Positions 1-7,715 of a stretch of DNA of 7,761 nt are shown one piece after another (the first letter of the stretch is position 1; each line of letters opens with the position of its first letter). The translations under genes were made by a program, and so were the position numbers. The notes under the pieces are model-generated. The model was not told the DNA's origin. It worked only from the letters and a program-made list of their open reading frames with translations, and did not search any database. Origin of the DNA: Saprospirales bacterium (lineage in GTDB: Bacteria > Bacteroidota > Bacteroidia > Chitinophagales > Saprospiraceae); contig PWJP01000227.1 in assembly GCA_003559985.1 (NCBI GenBank), positions 1-7,761 on the forward strand. Reading direction: 5' to 3'.

Positions 1-363
1 ATAAAGGGTGATTATTTGTTGTCCGAGAGGCCCAGAGATTTCGATGGCAAGTACTCTCAAATAATCATAGAACACGGGCCGGTTCACAATGTCCATTTCT
101 GGAATGATATTGAAACCATATTCCATCTTTTAATGGAGCACGAAGTGTGGCTTTTTGATGTTTTTAACAAGGGAACCAATATCCTGGTACAAAAGGTTTC
201 CAACGATATTTACAGGCCGGTAGTTATCGATTGCAAAAAGTTTGGCCTTAAATCCTATCCCTTTCAACTAAATCTATTGTTGAAATCCGAATGCAGAAAA
301 AAACTACGCAGAAGATTGGGTTATTTTAAGCAGAAATTCAAACCTGCCAACCTCGCAGATTGA
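1..363 (+). CDS. YrbL-family kinase-like protein, 3' part only (5' end outside the window)
   Basis: The frame is open from base 1 to a TGA at 361-363, giving 120 residues with no convincing start. A TTG at 16 is in frame, but coding-like sequence (IKGDY) continues upstream, so I treat the gene as cut by the window edge. The fragment aligns by eye with the C-terminal half of E. coli YrbL (PhoP-regulated family): RDFDGKYS matches the YrbL DFDGKPS segment, KGTNILVQ matches KPQNILCH, and RPVVIDCKKFG matches IPVVCDNIG, followed by the same basic tail (CRKKLRRRLGYFKQKF). The family has a protein-kinase-like fold and no well-established reaction. Asn60 and Asp77 of the fragment sit where kinases carry the catalytic-loop Asn and the DFG-type Asp. 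The position of the catalytic-loop Asp is Phe55, with an Asp two residues earlier. GC is about 39% by hand count, lower than the neighbouring genes. It converges on ppc. Confidence 0.72.
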   Translation: MKGDYLLSERPRDFDGKYSQIIIEHGPVHNVHFWNDIETIFHLLMEHEVWLFDVFNKGTNILVQKVSNDIYRPVVIDCKKFGLKSYPFQLNLLLKSECRKKLRRRLGYFKQKFKPANLAD

Positions 364-433
364 CAAAGCAAGTGTCGATTCTCACCTCTGGACACCCCCT
401 GAAAACCAACACTCCCCAGGTAAAGATGCATTG

Positions 434-512
434 CCGGCTACATAGAGGTCAGGCTCTGGAGAACAACTCACCAACTCACAGACTCACCAATTCACAAATG
501 AAGTAACCATCA
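434..512 (+). repeat. Intergenic direct repeat, copy A (~79 bp)
   Basis: This stretch matches 595-673 at a constant offset of 161 bp, with 72 of 79 bases identical and no gaps; mismatches are at 437, 451, 452, 463, 464, 473 and 498. It has a GC-richer head (CTACATAGAGGTC then GCTCTGGAGA), a middle of 8-bp CTCAC units and a tail AAGTAACCATCA. Two mismatches (451, 452) fall in the loop of a possible but tiny AGAG/CTCT hairpin. It contains no coding sequence. It may belong to a dispersed intergenic repeat family, but that cannot be shown from one locus. Confidence 0.9.
467..498 (+). repeat. 8-bp tandem units inside copy A
   Basis: Four successive 8-mers read CTCACCAA, CTCACAGA, CTCACCAA and TTCACAAA. 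The TCAC core is kept in all four and the last two or three positions vary. On the opposite strand, the sense strand of ppc, this reads as a run of GTGAG units. Confidence 0.85.
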
Positions 513-594
513 ACCAATGAGTTCCACCACAAAGGAACGGCGATCACTGAAAGAAAAACTGGAAAATCAACAACCCCTGCATATAGTTATACTA

Positions 595-673
595 CCTGCT
601 ACATAGAGGTCGCGCTCTGGAGAGTAACTCACCGACTCACAGACTCACCAATTCACAACTGAAGTAACCATCA
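595..673 (+). repeat. Intergenic direct repeat, copy B, abutting the ppc 3' end
   Basis: This is the second copy of the 434-512 unit, in the same orientation and separated from copy A by 82 unique bases (513-594). Similarity stops at 673, and the ppc stop codon (TTA on the + strand, TAA in sense) begins at 678. The copy therefore lies in what would be the immediate 3' untranslated region of the ppc mRNA. It has no U-tract or strong stem typical of an intrinsic terminator. Confidence 0.9.
628..659 (+). repeat. 8-bp tandem units inside copy B
   Basis: Four 8-mers read CTCACCGA, CTCACAGA, CTCACCAA and TTCACAAC. The order is the same as in copy A, with one change in the first unit and one in the last. 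Matching unit order suggests the whole 79 bp was duplicated as a block, rather than the short units expanding independently. Confidence 0.85.
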
Positions 674-677
674 GCAG

Positions 678-3239
678 TTACGCAGCATTTCTCGCAGCGT
701 TGATGATGCCGTACATACATCGCAAAACCAGGTTTTGCAGGGAGACTTTTTGGCTTTCGCTCAACTCACTGTCATTCATCACCAGTTGTTGCAGGGCGTA
801 TTGTTGAATAGCAATGACCGGCAAAATGATGCGCTCCCTGATTTCGATGGATTTCCTTGAAACCGGATTATCCTCCAGAAGAATCCCCTGATCTGAAATA
901 TCCAAAAGCCATTTTTGTGATAGTTCAAATTCGGACTTGATTCGGAGCAGAAAATCCCCAAATTCCGGATGGTCTTTGAGGTATGCGGTAGCCGGGAAAA
1001 AGGATTTGGCCACGGACTGCATGCTGTTTCCCAATAGCGCTCTGAAAAACGGTGATTTTTGGTAGAGTTCCCTTACTTCATTCAGCTTTCCCTTTTCGGC
1101 CATTTTTTCCACGGCAGAACCCAAGCCGTAGTAACCGGGGACGTTTTGCTTCATCTGTGCCCACGAACCTACAAAGGGAATGGCACGGAGATCTTCAAAT
1201 CTAAAGGGTTTATCGCCTGCTCGTTTTACGGGGCGGGAACCAATATTGGTTTTGCCAAAAAAGCGGAGTGGGGTGGCCTTTTCCAGATAGCTCACAAAGG
1301 CGGGGTCTTGTTTTAAACTGACATAAGCACTTCGACTCTCTGCGGCTAGTTCGTGTAAAAGTGAGCGCTGTTCCTTCTCAAAGGGTATTTGGCGCTCCGG
1401 GTATATGGCATTTTCCAGCGTGGAAGTCAGCAGTTGTTCGATGTTAAAGTTGCAGGCCAGGGGATTGCCAAAATTGGAACTGATGGTTTGTCCCTGAATG
1501 GTGAGTTGGATTTCCCCGGCTTCTATATCGGTTCCCAGTGAGGAATAAAAGTCGTGGGTGTTTCCCCCGCCACGTGCAGGTGGTCCTCCCCGCCCATCGA
1601 AAAACACAGCCTCAATGCCGTATTTACGTGAAATTTTGGTCAGCTCCTCCTTGGCTGTGAAAATGGAGTAATTGGCCTGCAGGTATCCGCCGTCCTTTGT
1701 GCCGTCTGAAAAACCCAGCATAATGACCTGGCGATTTCCCCTCGATTCCAGATGGTCCCGGTAGGATGGCGTCAGATACAGTGACTCCATAACATTGTGG
1801 GCAGTGGCTAGATCGTCGATGCTTTCGAATAGCGGGATGACATCCAAAGGGGGCTTTTTTGTGCCAAAAACCCTGCGCGCCAGTGCATAAACAAAAATCA
1901 CATCAGCGGCTTTCATGCTGTTGCTGATAATGTACCTGCAGCAGCCCGGTTCTCCATTTCGCTTTTGAATCTCCGGTATCACTTCAAAAGTCCTGAGCAT
2001 TTCCCGGTGGAACTCATCGAGATCTGCGTCTGTTTTAAGACCTTCCGCCCGGGAGGCCATGGATTCGAGTTTTTCAGCCTCTTCTGAGGGGTTGTCTGCG
2101 GTGTATTCATCGAGGTCTTCGCCAGTCAGGGCAGCCCAGAGGTCCTGGTGTTTCCTGCTGTCCTGCCTCACATCCATGGGTGCCATATGAAATTTGAAAA
2201 TGCGGGTTTTTAGTATAAATCCATCGAGCAGGTCTAAAAACAGTGCCTGATGTCGCTCGATCAGTGCGGCTCTGGCCTTGTTCAGGTCCTTTTCCAGTTC
2301 TTCGAAAGTAAAATAACCCCGGTTGGGTTCGCCGTACACCGCATTAAAAATTTTCCGTTCGGCATTGAGAAGAATTTCCTCCACCCCTTGAAAAGTGATC
2401 CTTCTTCTCAATTGGCGGATATCTCTGTAGTAGCATTTTAGAGCGGTTTCTCTCAGTCTGTCCGCAACCTTCAAGGTGGTTTCGTGGGTTACAAATGGAT
2501 TGCCGTCGCGGTCTCCTCCGGGCCAAAATCCCACACTGACTAACTGGTGATTGGAAAAGGTCTTTTTGCTCGCAGAGGCAAAGTCCTCTATTTTGCTTAT
2601 GATTTCCGGGATAACCCGGTAGAATACATTTTCGAGGTACCAGCACAAACTCACTGCCTCATCGAAGGGAGTGGGCTTTGTCCTATTGATGAAGGGGGTT
2701 TTCCCCAGTTGTTGTAACAACAAGTCGATTTGCTGCAAGTCGTTGTCCCGGATGGCCTGCTCCAGGTCGGTTATGATGGCCAGTACATTACCCGGGTAAA
2801 ATTGGGTTGGGTGGGCAGTCAGTACGATTCTGAGACCGAATTGATTGAGTTTTTTTAACAGCGCCTCTTCACGCCCCTCTGCCGACACCCTTGAAATGAG
2901 TTGGCTCAGCGAACCCTTGCCTGTTCCATCGTTTATTTTTTCAAAGGTCCCATCTTCCACGGAATCAAACAGAACCACCTGCCGCTCAACATACTGAATA
3001 AATCGATACAGCAGGTCGAATTTTCCCGATTGATCCAGCTCGGGTTGGTATTCCTCAAAAAACTCCTCTATAATTTCTACCGGGTCCTTTCCCTTGCTGA
3101 AGTTTTTCTGGCAGTGCTGCTCAAAAAGCGGGAGCAAAGTGCCCGTTTCGTATATATCCTCAAAAGGCAGGTTGAGAAACAGGCTGTTGAATACCAGAAA
3201 ACGGTTTTCTACTATCTCGCGGTAATTTTTTTCGGCCAT
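678..3239 (-). CDS. ppc: Phosphoenolpyruvate carboxylase
   Basis: The product is a cytosolic anaplerotic enzyme that converts PEP and bicarbonate to oxaloacetate and phosphate. The 853 residues are close to the bacterial family length (E. coli 883). Visible hallmarks are VLTAHPTQ with the catalytic His at 143, FWPGGDRDGNPF around 238-249, LGFSDGTKDGG at 508-518 with the active-site Lys515, the glycine-rich loop GRGGPPARGGG at 549-559, IGSRPVKR near 666-673 and LRAIPFVGSW near 684-693. The C-terminus ends RNAA, keeping the penultimate-region Asn (851) used by the family for aspartate/malate feedback. The ATG at 3239 was chosen because MAEKNYREIVENRF starts like its relatives; an upstream TTG at 3353 would add 38 unrelated hydrophobic residues. 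A 152 bp gap separates it from the secreted-protein gene, so it may have its own promoter, but I could not identify one with confidence. Confidence 0.97.
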   Translation of the reverse strand: MAEKNYREIVENRFLVFNSLFLNLPFEDIYETGTLLPLFEQHCQKNFSKGKDPVEIIEEFFEEYQPELDQSGKFDLLYRFIQYVERQVVLFDSVEDGTFEKINDGTGKGSLSQLISRVSAEGREEALLKKLNQFGLRIVLTAHPTQFYPGNVLAIITDLEQAIRDNDLQQIDLLLQQLGKTPFINRTKPTPFDEAVSLCWYLENVFYRVIPEIISKIEDFASASKKTFSNHQLVSVGFWPGGDRDGNPFVTHETTLKVADRLRETALKCYYRDIRQLRRRITFQGVEEILLNAERKIFNAVYGEPNRGYFTFEELEKDLNKARAALIERHQALFLDLLDGFILKTRIFKFHMAPMDVRQDSRKHQDLWAALTGEDLDEYTADNPSEEAEKLESMASRAEGLKTDADLDEFHREMLRTFEVIPEIQKRNGEPGCCRYIISNSMKAADVIFVYALARRVFGTKKPPLDVIPLFESIDDLATAHNVMESLYLTPSYRDHLESRGNRQVIMLGFSDGTKDGGYLQANYSIFTAKEELTKISRKYGIEAVFFDGRGGPPARGGGNTHDFYSSLGTDIEAGEIQLTIQGQTISSNFGNPLACNFNIEQLLTSTLENAIYPERQIPFEKEQRSLLHELAAESRSAYVSLKQDPAFVSYLEKATPLRFFGKTNIGSRPVKRAGDKPFRFEDLRAIPFVGSWAQMKQNVPGYYGLGSAVEKMAEKGKLNEVRELYQKSPFFRALLGNSMQSVAKSFFPATAYLKDHPEFGDFLLRIKSEFELSQKWLLDISDQGILLEDNPVSRKSIEIRERIILPVIAIQQYALQQLVMNDSELSESQKVSLQNLVLRCMYGIINAARNAA

Positions 3240-3391
3240 GGTTCTGTGTTTTGTGCCGGCAATATAGGTTTTTTTCTGAAAAATTAAAATGAGTGAGAGC
3301 ACGCCAACCTGGACAATCCCCTTGAAAAAATCAGATTGCCTGAAGAAGAACAATTATTTCCAATAAAAAAAGGTGGAAATTCGCAGATGCC

Positions 3392-4144
3392 TTACTGAAT
3401 TAGCAAGCGATGGGTACTTTTCTTATCTCCAATAGTTAATTCCAGCAGGTACAAACCGGGAAGAAGGTCCTGAGAGAGCTGAATGGATAAATTTTGGGTG
3501 TTCGAGAAAGTACTGCGGTCTATCTGCTGACCTAAAGAGTTGTAGATCTTCAAGGAGCCTGAGGAGGCTTCGATTGGAAAATTGACCTCGAGCTTTTCAC
3601 CAGCAAAAACAGGGTTTGGATAGAGGGTTGGTGATTGTGGAAGTGAAAGTGAGTGGTAGGAGGAGGTGAAATCGCATTCTTCTACTTGCAGCGCGGTGAT
3701 TTCGACTGGCTCCCAATTGGCATTCATAAATTCAATTTCCACTGGTTCATCTGAGGAATAGACCCTTGCAGGACCCTCAAGTATTGCAAAGCGTAGTGAA
3801 AAAATAATATCACAGTCATCAAGGACTACTCCATTGGGCTGAAAAGAAAACCAACTATAGAAAAGCCATCCTTCTTCAACGGCTTCTATGGTATTGAAGC
3901 TGGAGGAACTTAAACCGGGTAGGCCGAAGTGTGATATCTCGAGAAACTGTATGCTGTCCGGGTCCCAGGTAAAAGTACCCTGAGCCCCCACAATGCCCTG
4001 AAATCCGCCAACGTGGAAATGGTAGGTCGCAAAGGAGCCTTCAACCTCTGGAACTATCTGAAATTCCACCAATTCAGTAACCTGGGCTGCCATAGATTGT
4101 ATAGCGAACCATAAAAACACGATTGATAAAGTGAACTTGCGCAT
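3392..4144 (-). CDS. Secreted cohesin-like domain protein with T9SS type A sorting domain
   Basis: The protein has 250 residues. The N-terminus is a Sec signal peptide: MRK, a hydrophobic stretch to about residue 18, and likely cleavage near SMAAQ (residues 17-21). Residues ~25-150 resemble the cohesin-like beta-sandwich of Bacteroidota surface proteins: GIVGAQGTFTWDPDSIQFLEI, then FGLPGLSSSSFN, EGWLFYSWFSF, and IIFSLRFAI. From about residue 172 a T9SS type A sorting domain follows: LYPNPVFAGEKL (YPNP at 175-178), SLKIYNSLGQQI, LPGLYLLEL, and a basic end KKSTHRLLIQ. T9SS cargo crosses the outer membrane and is released or anchored at the cell surface, so this is probably an extracellular or surface protein. 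No enzyme motif is visible; cohesin-like domains usually bind partners. It starts 35 bp after the sdhB stop codon on the same strand, so read-through from sdh is plausible. The sorting domain is clear; the cohesin-like call is by pattern only. Confidence 0.87.
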   Translation of the reverse strand: MRKFTLSIVFLWFAIQSMAAQVTELVEFQIVPEVEGSFATYHFHVGGFQGIVGAQGTFTWDPDSIQFLEISHFGLPGLSSSSFNTIEAVEEGWLFYSWFSFQPNGVVLDDCDIIFSLRFAILEGPARVYSSDEPVEIEFMNANWEPVEITALQVEECDFTSSYHSLSLPQSPTLYPNPVFAGEKLEVNFPIEASSGSLKIYNSLGQQIDRSTFSNTQNLSIQLSQDLLPGLYLLELTIGDKKSTHRLLIQ

Positions 4145-4179
4145 AGTGGCGGTTTGTGAGGGTGAGAGAAAGCGTTTGC

Positions 4180-4929
4180 CTACTCCTCATCGGTGGAAAC
4201 CACGGCAGAGAAATAAGCCCTGTTCATTTTGGCGATATTGGCTACCGAAATACCTTTGGGGCATTCAGCTTCACAGGCGTAGGTATTGGAACAATTGCCA
4301 AAACCCTCCTTGTCCATTTGCGCAACCATTCGCTTGACCCTTTTACCTTCCTCAACTTGACCCTGTGGCAAGTATCCGAGGTGGGCCACTTTAGCTGAGG
4401 CAAAAAGCATGGCGGATGAGTTGGGGCAGGCGGCTACACAAGCACCACAACCGATACAAGCCGCTGCATCAAAAGATTTTTTGGCCTGGTCCTGTTCAAT
4501 AGGAATGGTGTTCCCATCTGGGGCCTGGCCTGTATTTACTGAGATAAATCCGCCGGCCTCTATAATTCTGTCAAAAGAAGCTCTATCCACTACCAGGTCC
4601 TTGATAACGGGAAATGAATTTGCCCGGAACGGTTCAATAACTATGGTATCCCCGTCTTTGTAGTGTCTCATATGGAGCTGACAGGTGGTAGTGAGACCCA
4701 TAGGTCCGTGGGGTTGTCCATTTATTACCATACTGCAGGTTCCGCAGATTCCCTCCCTGCAATCGTGTTCAAAAGCCACCGGCTCCTCCTTATTTTCGAT
4801 GAGTTGCTGATTGAGTACATCCAACATTTCGAGAAAAGACATATCCGGATTGGCTTCCACAGTGTAGTTGGAAAACCCGCCTTTGGAATTTTGGTTTTTC
4901 TGCCTCCAAATCTTGAGTTTGAGCTTCAT
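4180..4929 (-). CDS. sdhB: Succinate dehydrogenase / fumarate reductase iron-sulfur subunit
   Basis: SdhB passes electrons from the flavin in SdhA to the quinone site at SdhC, on the cytoplasmic face of the membrane. The 249 residues carry all expected cluster ligands. The [2Fe-2S] set is Cys57, 62, 65 and 83 (CREGICGTC, then TTC). The [4Fe-4S] set is Cys158, 161 and 164 (CIGCGAC) plus Cys223 (ECPKGI). The [3Fe-4S] set is Cys168, 213 and 219. The 6- and 4-residue spacing of the last three cysteines matches E. coli SdhB (206/212/216). The N-terminal half is a plant-type ferredoxin domain and the C-terminal half a bacterial-type ferredoxin domain. The ATG at 4929 is preceded by an A-rich leader in sense, usual for this phylum. 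The gap from sdhA is 54 bp and contains a small GC-rich inverted repeat. Nothing is missing or broken. Confidence 0.97.
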   Translation of the reverse strand: MKLKLKIWRQKNQNSKGGFSNYTVEANPDMSFLEMLDVLNQQLIENKEEPVAFEHDCREGICGTCSMVINGQPHGPMGLTTTCQLHMRHYKDGDTIVIEPFRANSFPVIKDLVVDRASFDRIIEAGGFISVNTGQAPDGNTIPIEQDQAKKSFDAAACIGCGACVAACPNSSAMLFASAKVAHLGYLPQGQVEEGKRVKRMVAQMDKEGFGNCSNTYACEAECPKGISVANIAKMNRAYFSAVVSTDEE

Positions 4930-4958
4930 TTTCTGCTTTTTTTCTAATGTAATTGCTC

Positions 4959-4977
4959 ACCGGCCAATCGCGCCGGT
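4959..4977 (-). other. GC-rich inverted repeat in the sdhA-sdhB gap
   Basis: ACCGGC (4959-4964) pairs with GCCGGT (4972-4977) around a 7-base loop, giving a perfect 6-bp stem. It sits in the 54 bp spacer of an operon. In sense it is followed by GAGCAATTAC rather than a U-run, so it is not an intrinsic terminator. It could stabilise or mark a processing point in the sdh mRNA, or be chance. Confidence 0.35.
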
Positions 4978-4983
4978 CGGATT

Positions 4984-6984
4984 TTATTTGTACGAACGCG
5001 TTTTTAATTCTACATTTTCGAAGACCAGAGGTTCCCTGTGCTCTGCTATTTCACCATCGCTTTTCCACTCCCAGGTAGAGACGTAGGTGTAATTTTCGTC
5101 ATCGCGCATTGCCTCCCCATCTTCGGTCTGGTATTCTTCCCTGAAGTGTCCTCCGCATGATTCATTCCTGTGGAGGGCATCGACCATCATCATTTCACCC
5201 AATTCAAAAAAGTCAGCCACTCTGGTTGCCTTCTCCAGTTCGGGATTGTACTCTTCCATGGTTCCGGGTATGAATACATTTTCGTAGTACTCCTTCTTCA
5301 GTTTTTGCAGCAATTCACGGCCTTTTTTCAAGCCCTCGGCATTGCGCGACATTCCGCAGTAATTCCACAGAATGAGCCCCAGTTCGCGGTGGAAACTCTC
5401 CACAGACTTGTCACCCTGTACTTTTAGCAATCCGGTCAATCGCTCTCTGACCTCGCTTTCAGTTTGGGCAAACTCATCCAAATCCGTTGAAATGGAAGGT
5501 GTTTTTATCTCCTTGCTGAGGAAAGAACCAATGGTATAGGGCAGCACAAAATACCCATCTGCCAGTCCTTGCATCAGTGCAGAGGCTCCCAGGCGATTTG
5601 CTCCGTGGTCGGAAAAATTGGCTTCTCCGATGGCAAACAGTCCGGGAACGGTAGTCTCCAGATTGTAATCTACCCAAAGACCTCCCATGGTGTAGTGGAT
5701 GGCGGGGTATATCATCATGGGTGTTTTGTAAGGGTCGTCACCCTTTATTTTTTCGTAAATCTCAAAGAGGTTGCCGTATTTTCCCTCGATGACTTTAGTG
5801 CCCAGCTTTTTGACCAGTGCTGTATCATTGGGGTCCAGACCGTTGGCATTGGCCTCTGCTTTTCCATACCTCACAACGGCATCAGAAAAGTCCAGGAAAA
5901 CGGCAAGGCCCGACTTGTTGACGCCTCTTCCCTCGTCGCAAACTTCCTTTGCTGCCCGGGAAGCCACATCTCTGGGTACCAGGTTTCCAAATGCCGGGTA
6001 TTTTCGCTCCAGGTAGTAATCCCTGTCTTCTTCCGGAATGTCTGTCGGTTTTTTGGACCCATCCCTGATGGCCTTTACATCCTCTTTTGATTTTGGAACC
6101 CAAACCCTACCGTCGTTTCGAAGTGACTCTGACATTAGGGTGAGTTTGGACTGGTAGCTGCCGGAAACGGGGATGCAGGTGGGGTGGATTTGACAAAAAC
6201 AGGGATTCGCCATCAAAGCACCTCTTCTCACAGCGCGCCAGGCAGCCGTGACATTTGAATTCATGGCATTGGTGGAGAGATAGTACACATTTCCGTATCC
6301 TCCGGTGCCCAATACCACACAATGCGCAGCGTGTCGCTCCAGTTCTCCCGTCACGAGATTGCGGGCGATAATTCCACGTGCTTTGCCATCTACCTTCACG
6401 AGGTCAAGCATTTCGTGGCGGTTGTACATTTTTACATTGCCCAGAGATATTTGTCTCGAAAGCGCCTGGTAGGCACCGATGAGCAATTGCTGCCCGGTTT
6501 GCCCCCGCGCGTAAAAGGTTCTGGATACCTGCACACCACCGAAGGATCGATTGGCAAGGGTTCCACCGTATTCGCGTGCAAAGGGCACTCCCTGGGCGAC
6601 GCACTGGTCGATGATGTTGGTACTCACCTCGGCCAGTCTGTGTACATTGGCTTCCCTGCTCCTGTAGTCACCGCCTTTTATGGTGTCGTAAAACAGCCTG
6701 AATACACTGTCTCCGTCGTTTTGATAGTTTTTTGCAGCATTGATACCACCCTGGGCCGCTATACTGTGCGCGCGTCTGGGACTGTCGTGAAAGGTAAAAG
6801 CCTTTACTTTGTAGCCGAGTTCTGCCAGCGTCGCGGCTGCAGAAGCACCGGCCAAACCGGTCCCAACCACAATGATCTCCAGTTTCCTCTTGTTGTTTGG
6901 AGCTACCAAATCCACCGTGGACCGGTATTTTCTCCACTTATCGCTCAAAGGACCTTCAGGTATTTTTGCGTCTAACTTTGTCAT
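4984..6984 (-). CDS. sdhA: Succinate dehydrogenase / fumarate reductase flavoprotein subunit
   Basis: SdhA is the catalytic subunit, oxidising succinate to fumarate on covalently bound FAD. The 666 residues fit the Bacillus/Bacteroidota subgroup, which is longer than E. coli SdhA (588). The dinucleotide fold is VGTGLAG at 40-46. The FAD-attachment His is His73 in [15 protein letters not shown]. Substrate-site residues by motif are His267 (QIHPTCIP), the [10 protein letters not shown] segment at 283-292, Arg338 (LVPRDVASR), His430 ([12 protein letters not shown]) and Arg464 ([11 protein letters not shown]), matching E. coli His242, Arg286, His354 and Arg399. In the position of E. coli Thr254 this subgroup has Ser in MSES. 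The N-terminus [17 protein letters not shown] is typical of Bacteroidota SdhA and supports the ATG at 6984. It starts 19 bp after sdhC stops and is surely co-transcribed with it. The sequence alone cannot separate succinate dehydrogenase from fumarate reductase use. Confidence 0.98.
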   Translation of the reverse strand: MTKLDAKIPEGPLSDKWRKYRSTVDLVAPNNKRKLEIIVVGTGLAGASAAATLAELGYKVKAFTFHDSPRRAHSIAAQGGINAAKNYQNDGDSVFRLFYDTIKGGDYRSREANVHRLAEVSTNIIDQCVAQGVPFAREYGGTLANRSFGGVQVSRTFYARGQTGQQLLIGAYQALSRQISLGNVKMYNRHEMLDLVKVDGKARGIIARNLVTGELERHAAHCVVLGTGGYGNVYYLSTNAMNSNVTAAWRAVRRGALMANPCFCQIHPTCIPVSGSYQSKLTLMSESLRNDGRVWVPKSKEDVKAIRDGSKKPTDIPEEDRDYYLERKYPAFGNLVPRDVASRAAKEVCDEGRGVNKSGLAVFLDFSDAVVRYGKAEANANGLDPNDTALVKKLGTKVIEGKYGNLFEIYEKIKGDDPYKTPMMIYPAIHYTMGGLWVDYNLETTVPGLFAIGEANFSDHGANRLGASALMQGLADGYFVLPYTIGSFLSKEIKTPSISTDLDEFAQTESEVRERLTGLLKVQGDKSVESFHRELGLILWNYCGMSRNAEGLKKGRELLQKLKKEYYENVFIPGTMEEYNPELEKATRVADFFELGEMMMVDALHRNESCGGHFREEYQTEDGEAMRDDENYTYVSTWEWKSDGEIAEHREPLVFENVELKTRSYK

Positions 6985-7003
6985 GGTAAATGTTTTCCGG
7001 AAT

Positions 7004-7690
7004 TTATTTTACAAAGAAAAAATACAGTGGAATTATCGCAAATCCGATGGGGATTACAATCGCATAGATTTTCCCCAAACCCTTGATGATGGGGGTGTAC
7101 TTTTTGTGATTCAGTCCGAGGGTTTGAAAGGCGGACTGAAAGCCGTGCCAGAGGTGCAGTGCCAATGCGATTAATCCAATTACATAGATCAAGACTATCC
7201 ACCACTCCTGAAAAGCTGCATTTACCCGCGTGTAAAGATCGCTTACTGCCGCGTCATAACCGGCGTAGGTCACCATGTCCAACTCACTGGTGAACTTCAT
7301 TTTGTACCAGAAATCACCCATGTGAACCGCCAAAAAGAAGAACACCAACAATCCGAGTAACATCATATTGCGCGATGCAAAAGAATTGGACTTTCTGTTG
7401 CCCACAGCGTACTTAACTTTTCTGGCACCGCGGTTTTGAAGCGCTATCAGGATTCCCTGAATGATGTGCAGTAAGATGAAAAAATACAGACCGTATGAAA
7501 CCACCGAAATAAACGGGTCCTCGGACATCATGTGCGCGTAAATATTGAATGCTTCCCCCCCGTCGTCAAAGAGCAACTGCAGATTCCCGGCGAGATGCAC
7601 CGCCAGAAATATGATTAGAAACAAGCCCGTGAGACTCATTACCAGTTTCTTCCCAAGCGAGGAAGTCAGAAAATTTGTAATCCAGCTCAT
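7004..7690 (-). CDS. sdhC: Succinate dehydrogenase cytochrome b subunit (b558-type membrane anchor)
   Basis: SdhC is the integral membrane subunit that anchors SdhA/SdhB and reduces quinone, most likely menaquinone in this phylum. The 228 residues show five hydrophobic helices at about 15-40, 58-84, 108-127, 163-186 and 206-226. This is the single-polypeptide, five-helix architecture of Bacillus SdhC and Wolinella FrdC, so no sdhD is expected. Histidines in or near the helices that could bind two hemes are His32 (AVHLAGN), His75 (LLHIIQG), His123 (AVHMGDF) and His179 (ALHLWHGF); His182 is an alternative for the last. It is the first gene of the operon, and the promoter-like element 25 bp upstream of the ATG supports the start at 7690. 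The reading frame is intact. Confidence 0.96.
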   Translation of the reverse strand: MSWITNFLTSSLGKKLVMSLTGLFLIIFLAVHLAGNLQLLFDDGGEAFNIYAHMMSEDPFISVVSYGLYFFILLHIIQGILIALQNRGARKVKYAVGNRKSNSFASRNMMLLGLLVFFFLAVHMGDFWYKMKFTSELDMVTYAGYDAAVSDLYTRVNAAFQEWWIVLIYVIGLIALALHLWHGFQSAFQTLGLNHKKYTPIIKGLGKIYAIVIPIGFAIIPLYFFFVK

Positions 7691-7715
7691 TGGTTTAATG
7701 TGTTATTATTTGCTA

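Noticed and set aside
521..538. GTTCC/GGAAC inverted repeat as a terminator
   Set aside because: The stem is only 5 bp with an 8-base loop and no U-tract on either strand.
434..673. CRISPR array
   Set aside because: There are only two long copies with imperfect identity and one 82 bp spacer. The inner 8-bp units have no spacers and no cas genes are present.
3259..3266. TATATTGC as a -7 promoter box for ppc (minus strand)
   Set aside because: It matches TAnnTTTG only partly and has no clear TTG partner at the right distance.
2901..3287. 128-codon open frame on the + strand over the ppc 5' end
   Set aside because: It is antisense to the conserved ppc N-terminus and has no family resemblance.
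3240..3353. N-terminal extension of ppc to a TTG at 3353
   Set aside because: The extra 38 residues are hydrophobic and unlike PEP carboxylase N-termini. The ATG at 3239 starts where the family starts.
4151..4168. CTCACCCTCACA on the minus strand as another copy of the intergenic repeat
   Set aside because: It shares only the short CTCAC core, lacks the 8-bp period, head and tail, and is most likely chance.
4663..4947. 94-codon open frame on the + strand
   Set aside because: It is antisense to the [2Fe-2S] half of sdhB, a shadow frame.
5569..6090. 173-codon open frame on the + strand
   Set aside because: It is also antisense to sdhA, with no recognisable domain.
6322..6975. 217-codon open frame on the + strand
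   Set aside because: It lies wholly antisense to sdhA, which has a complete set of catalytic motifs, and its product resembles no family I recognise. It is a shadow of sdhA.
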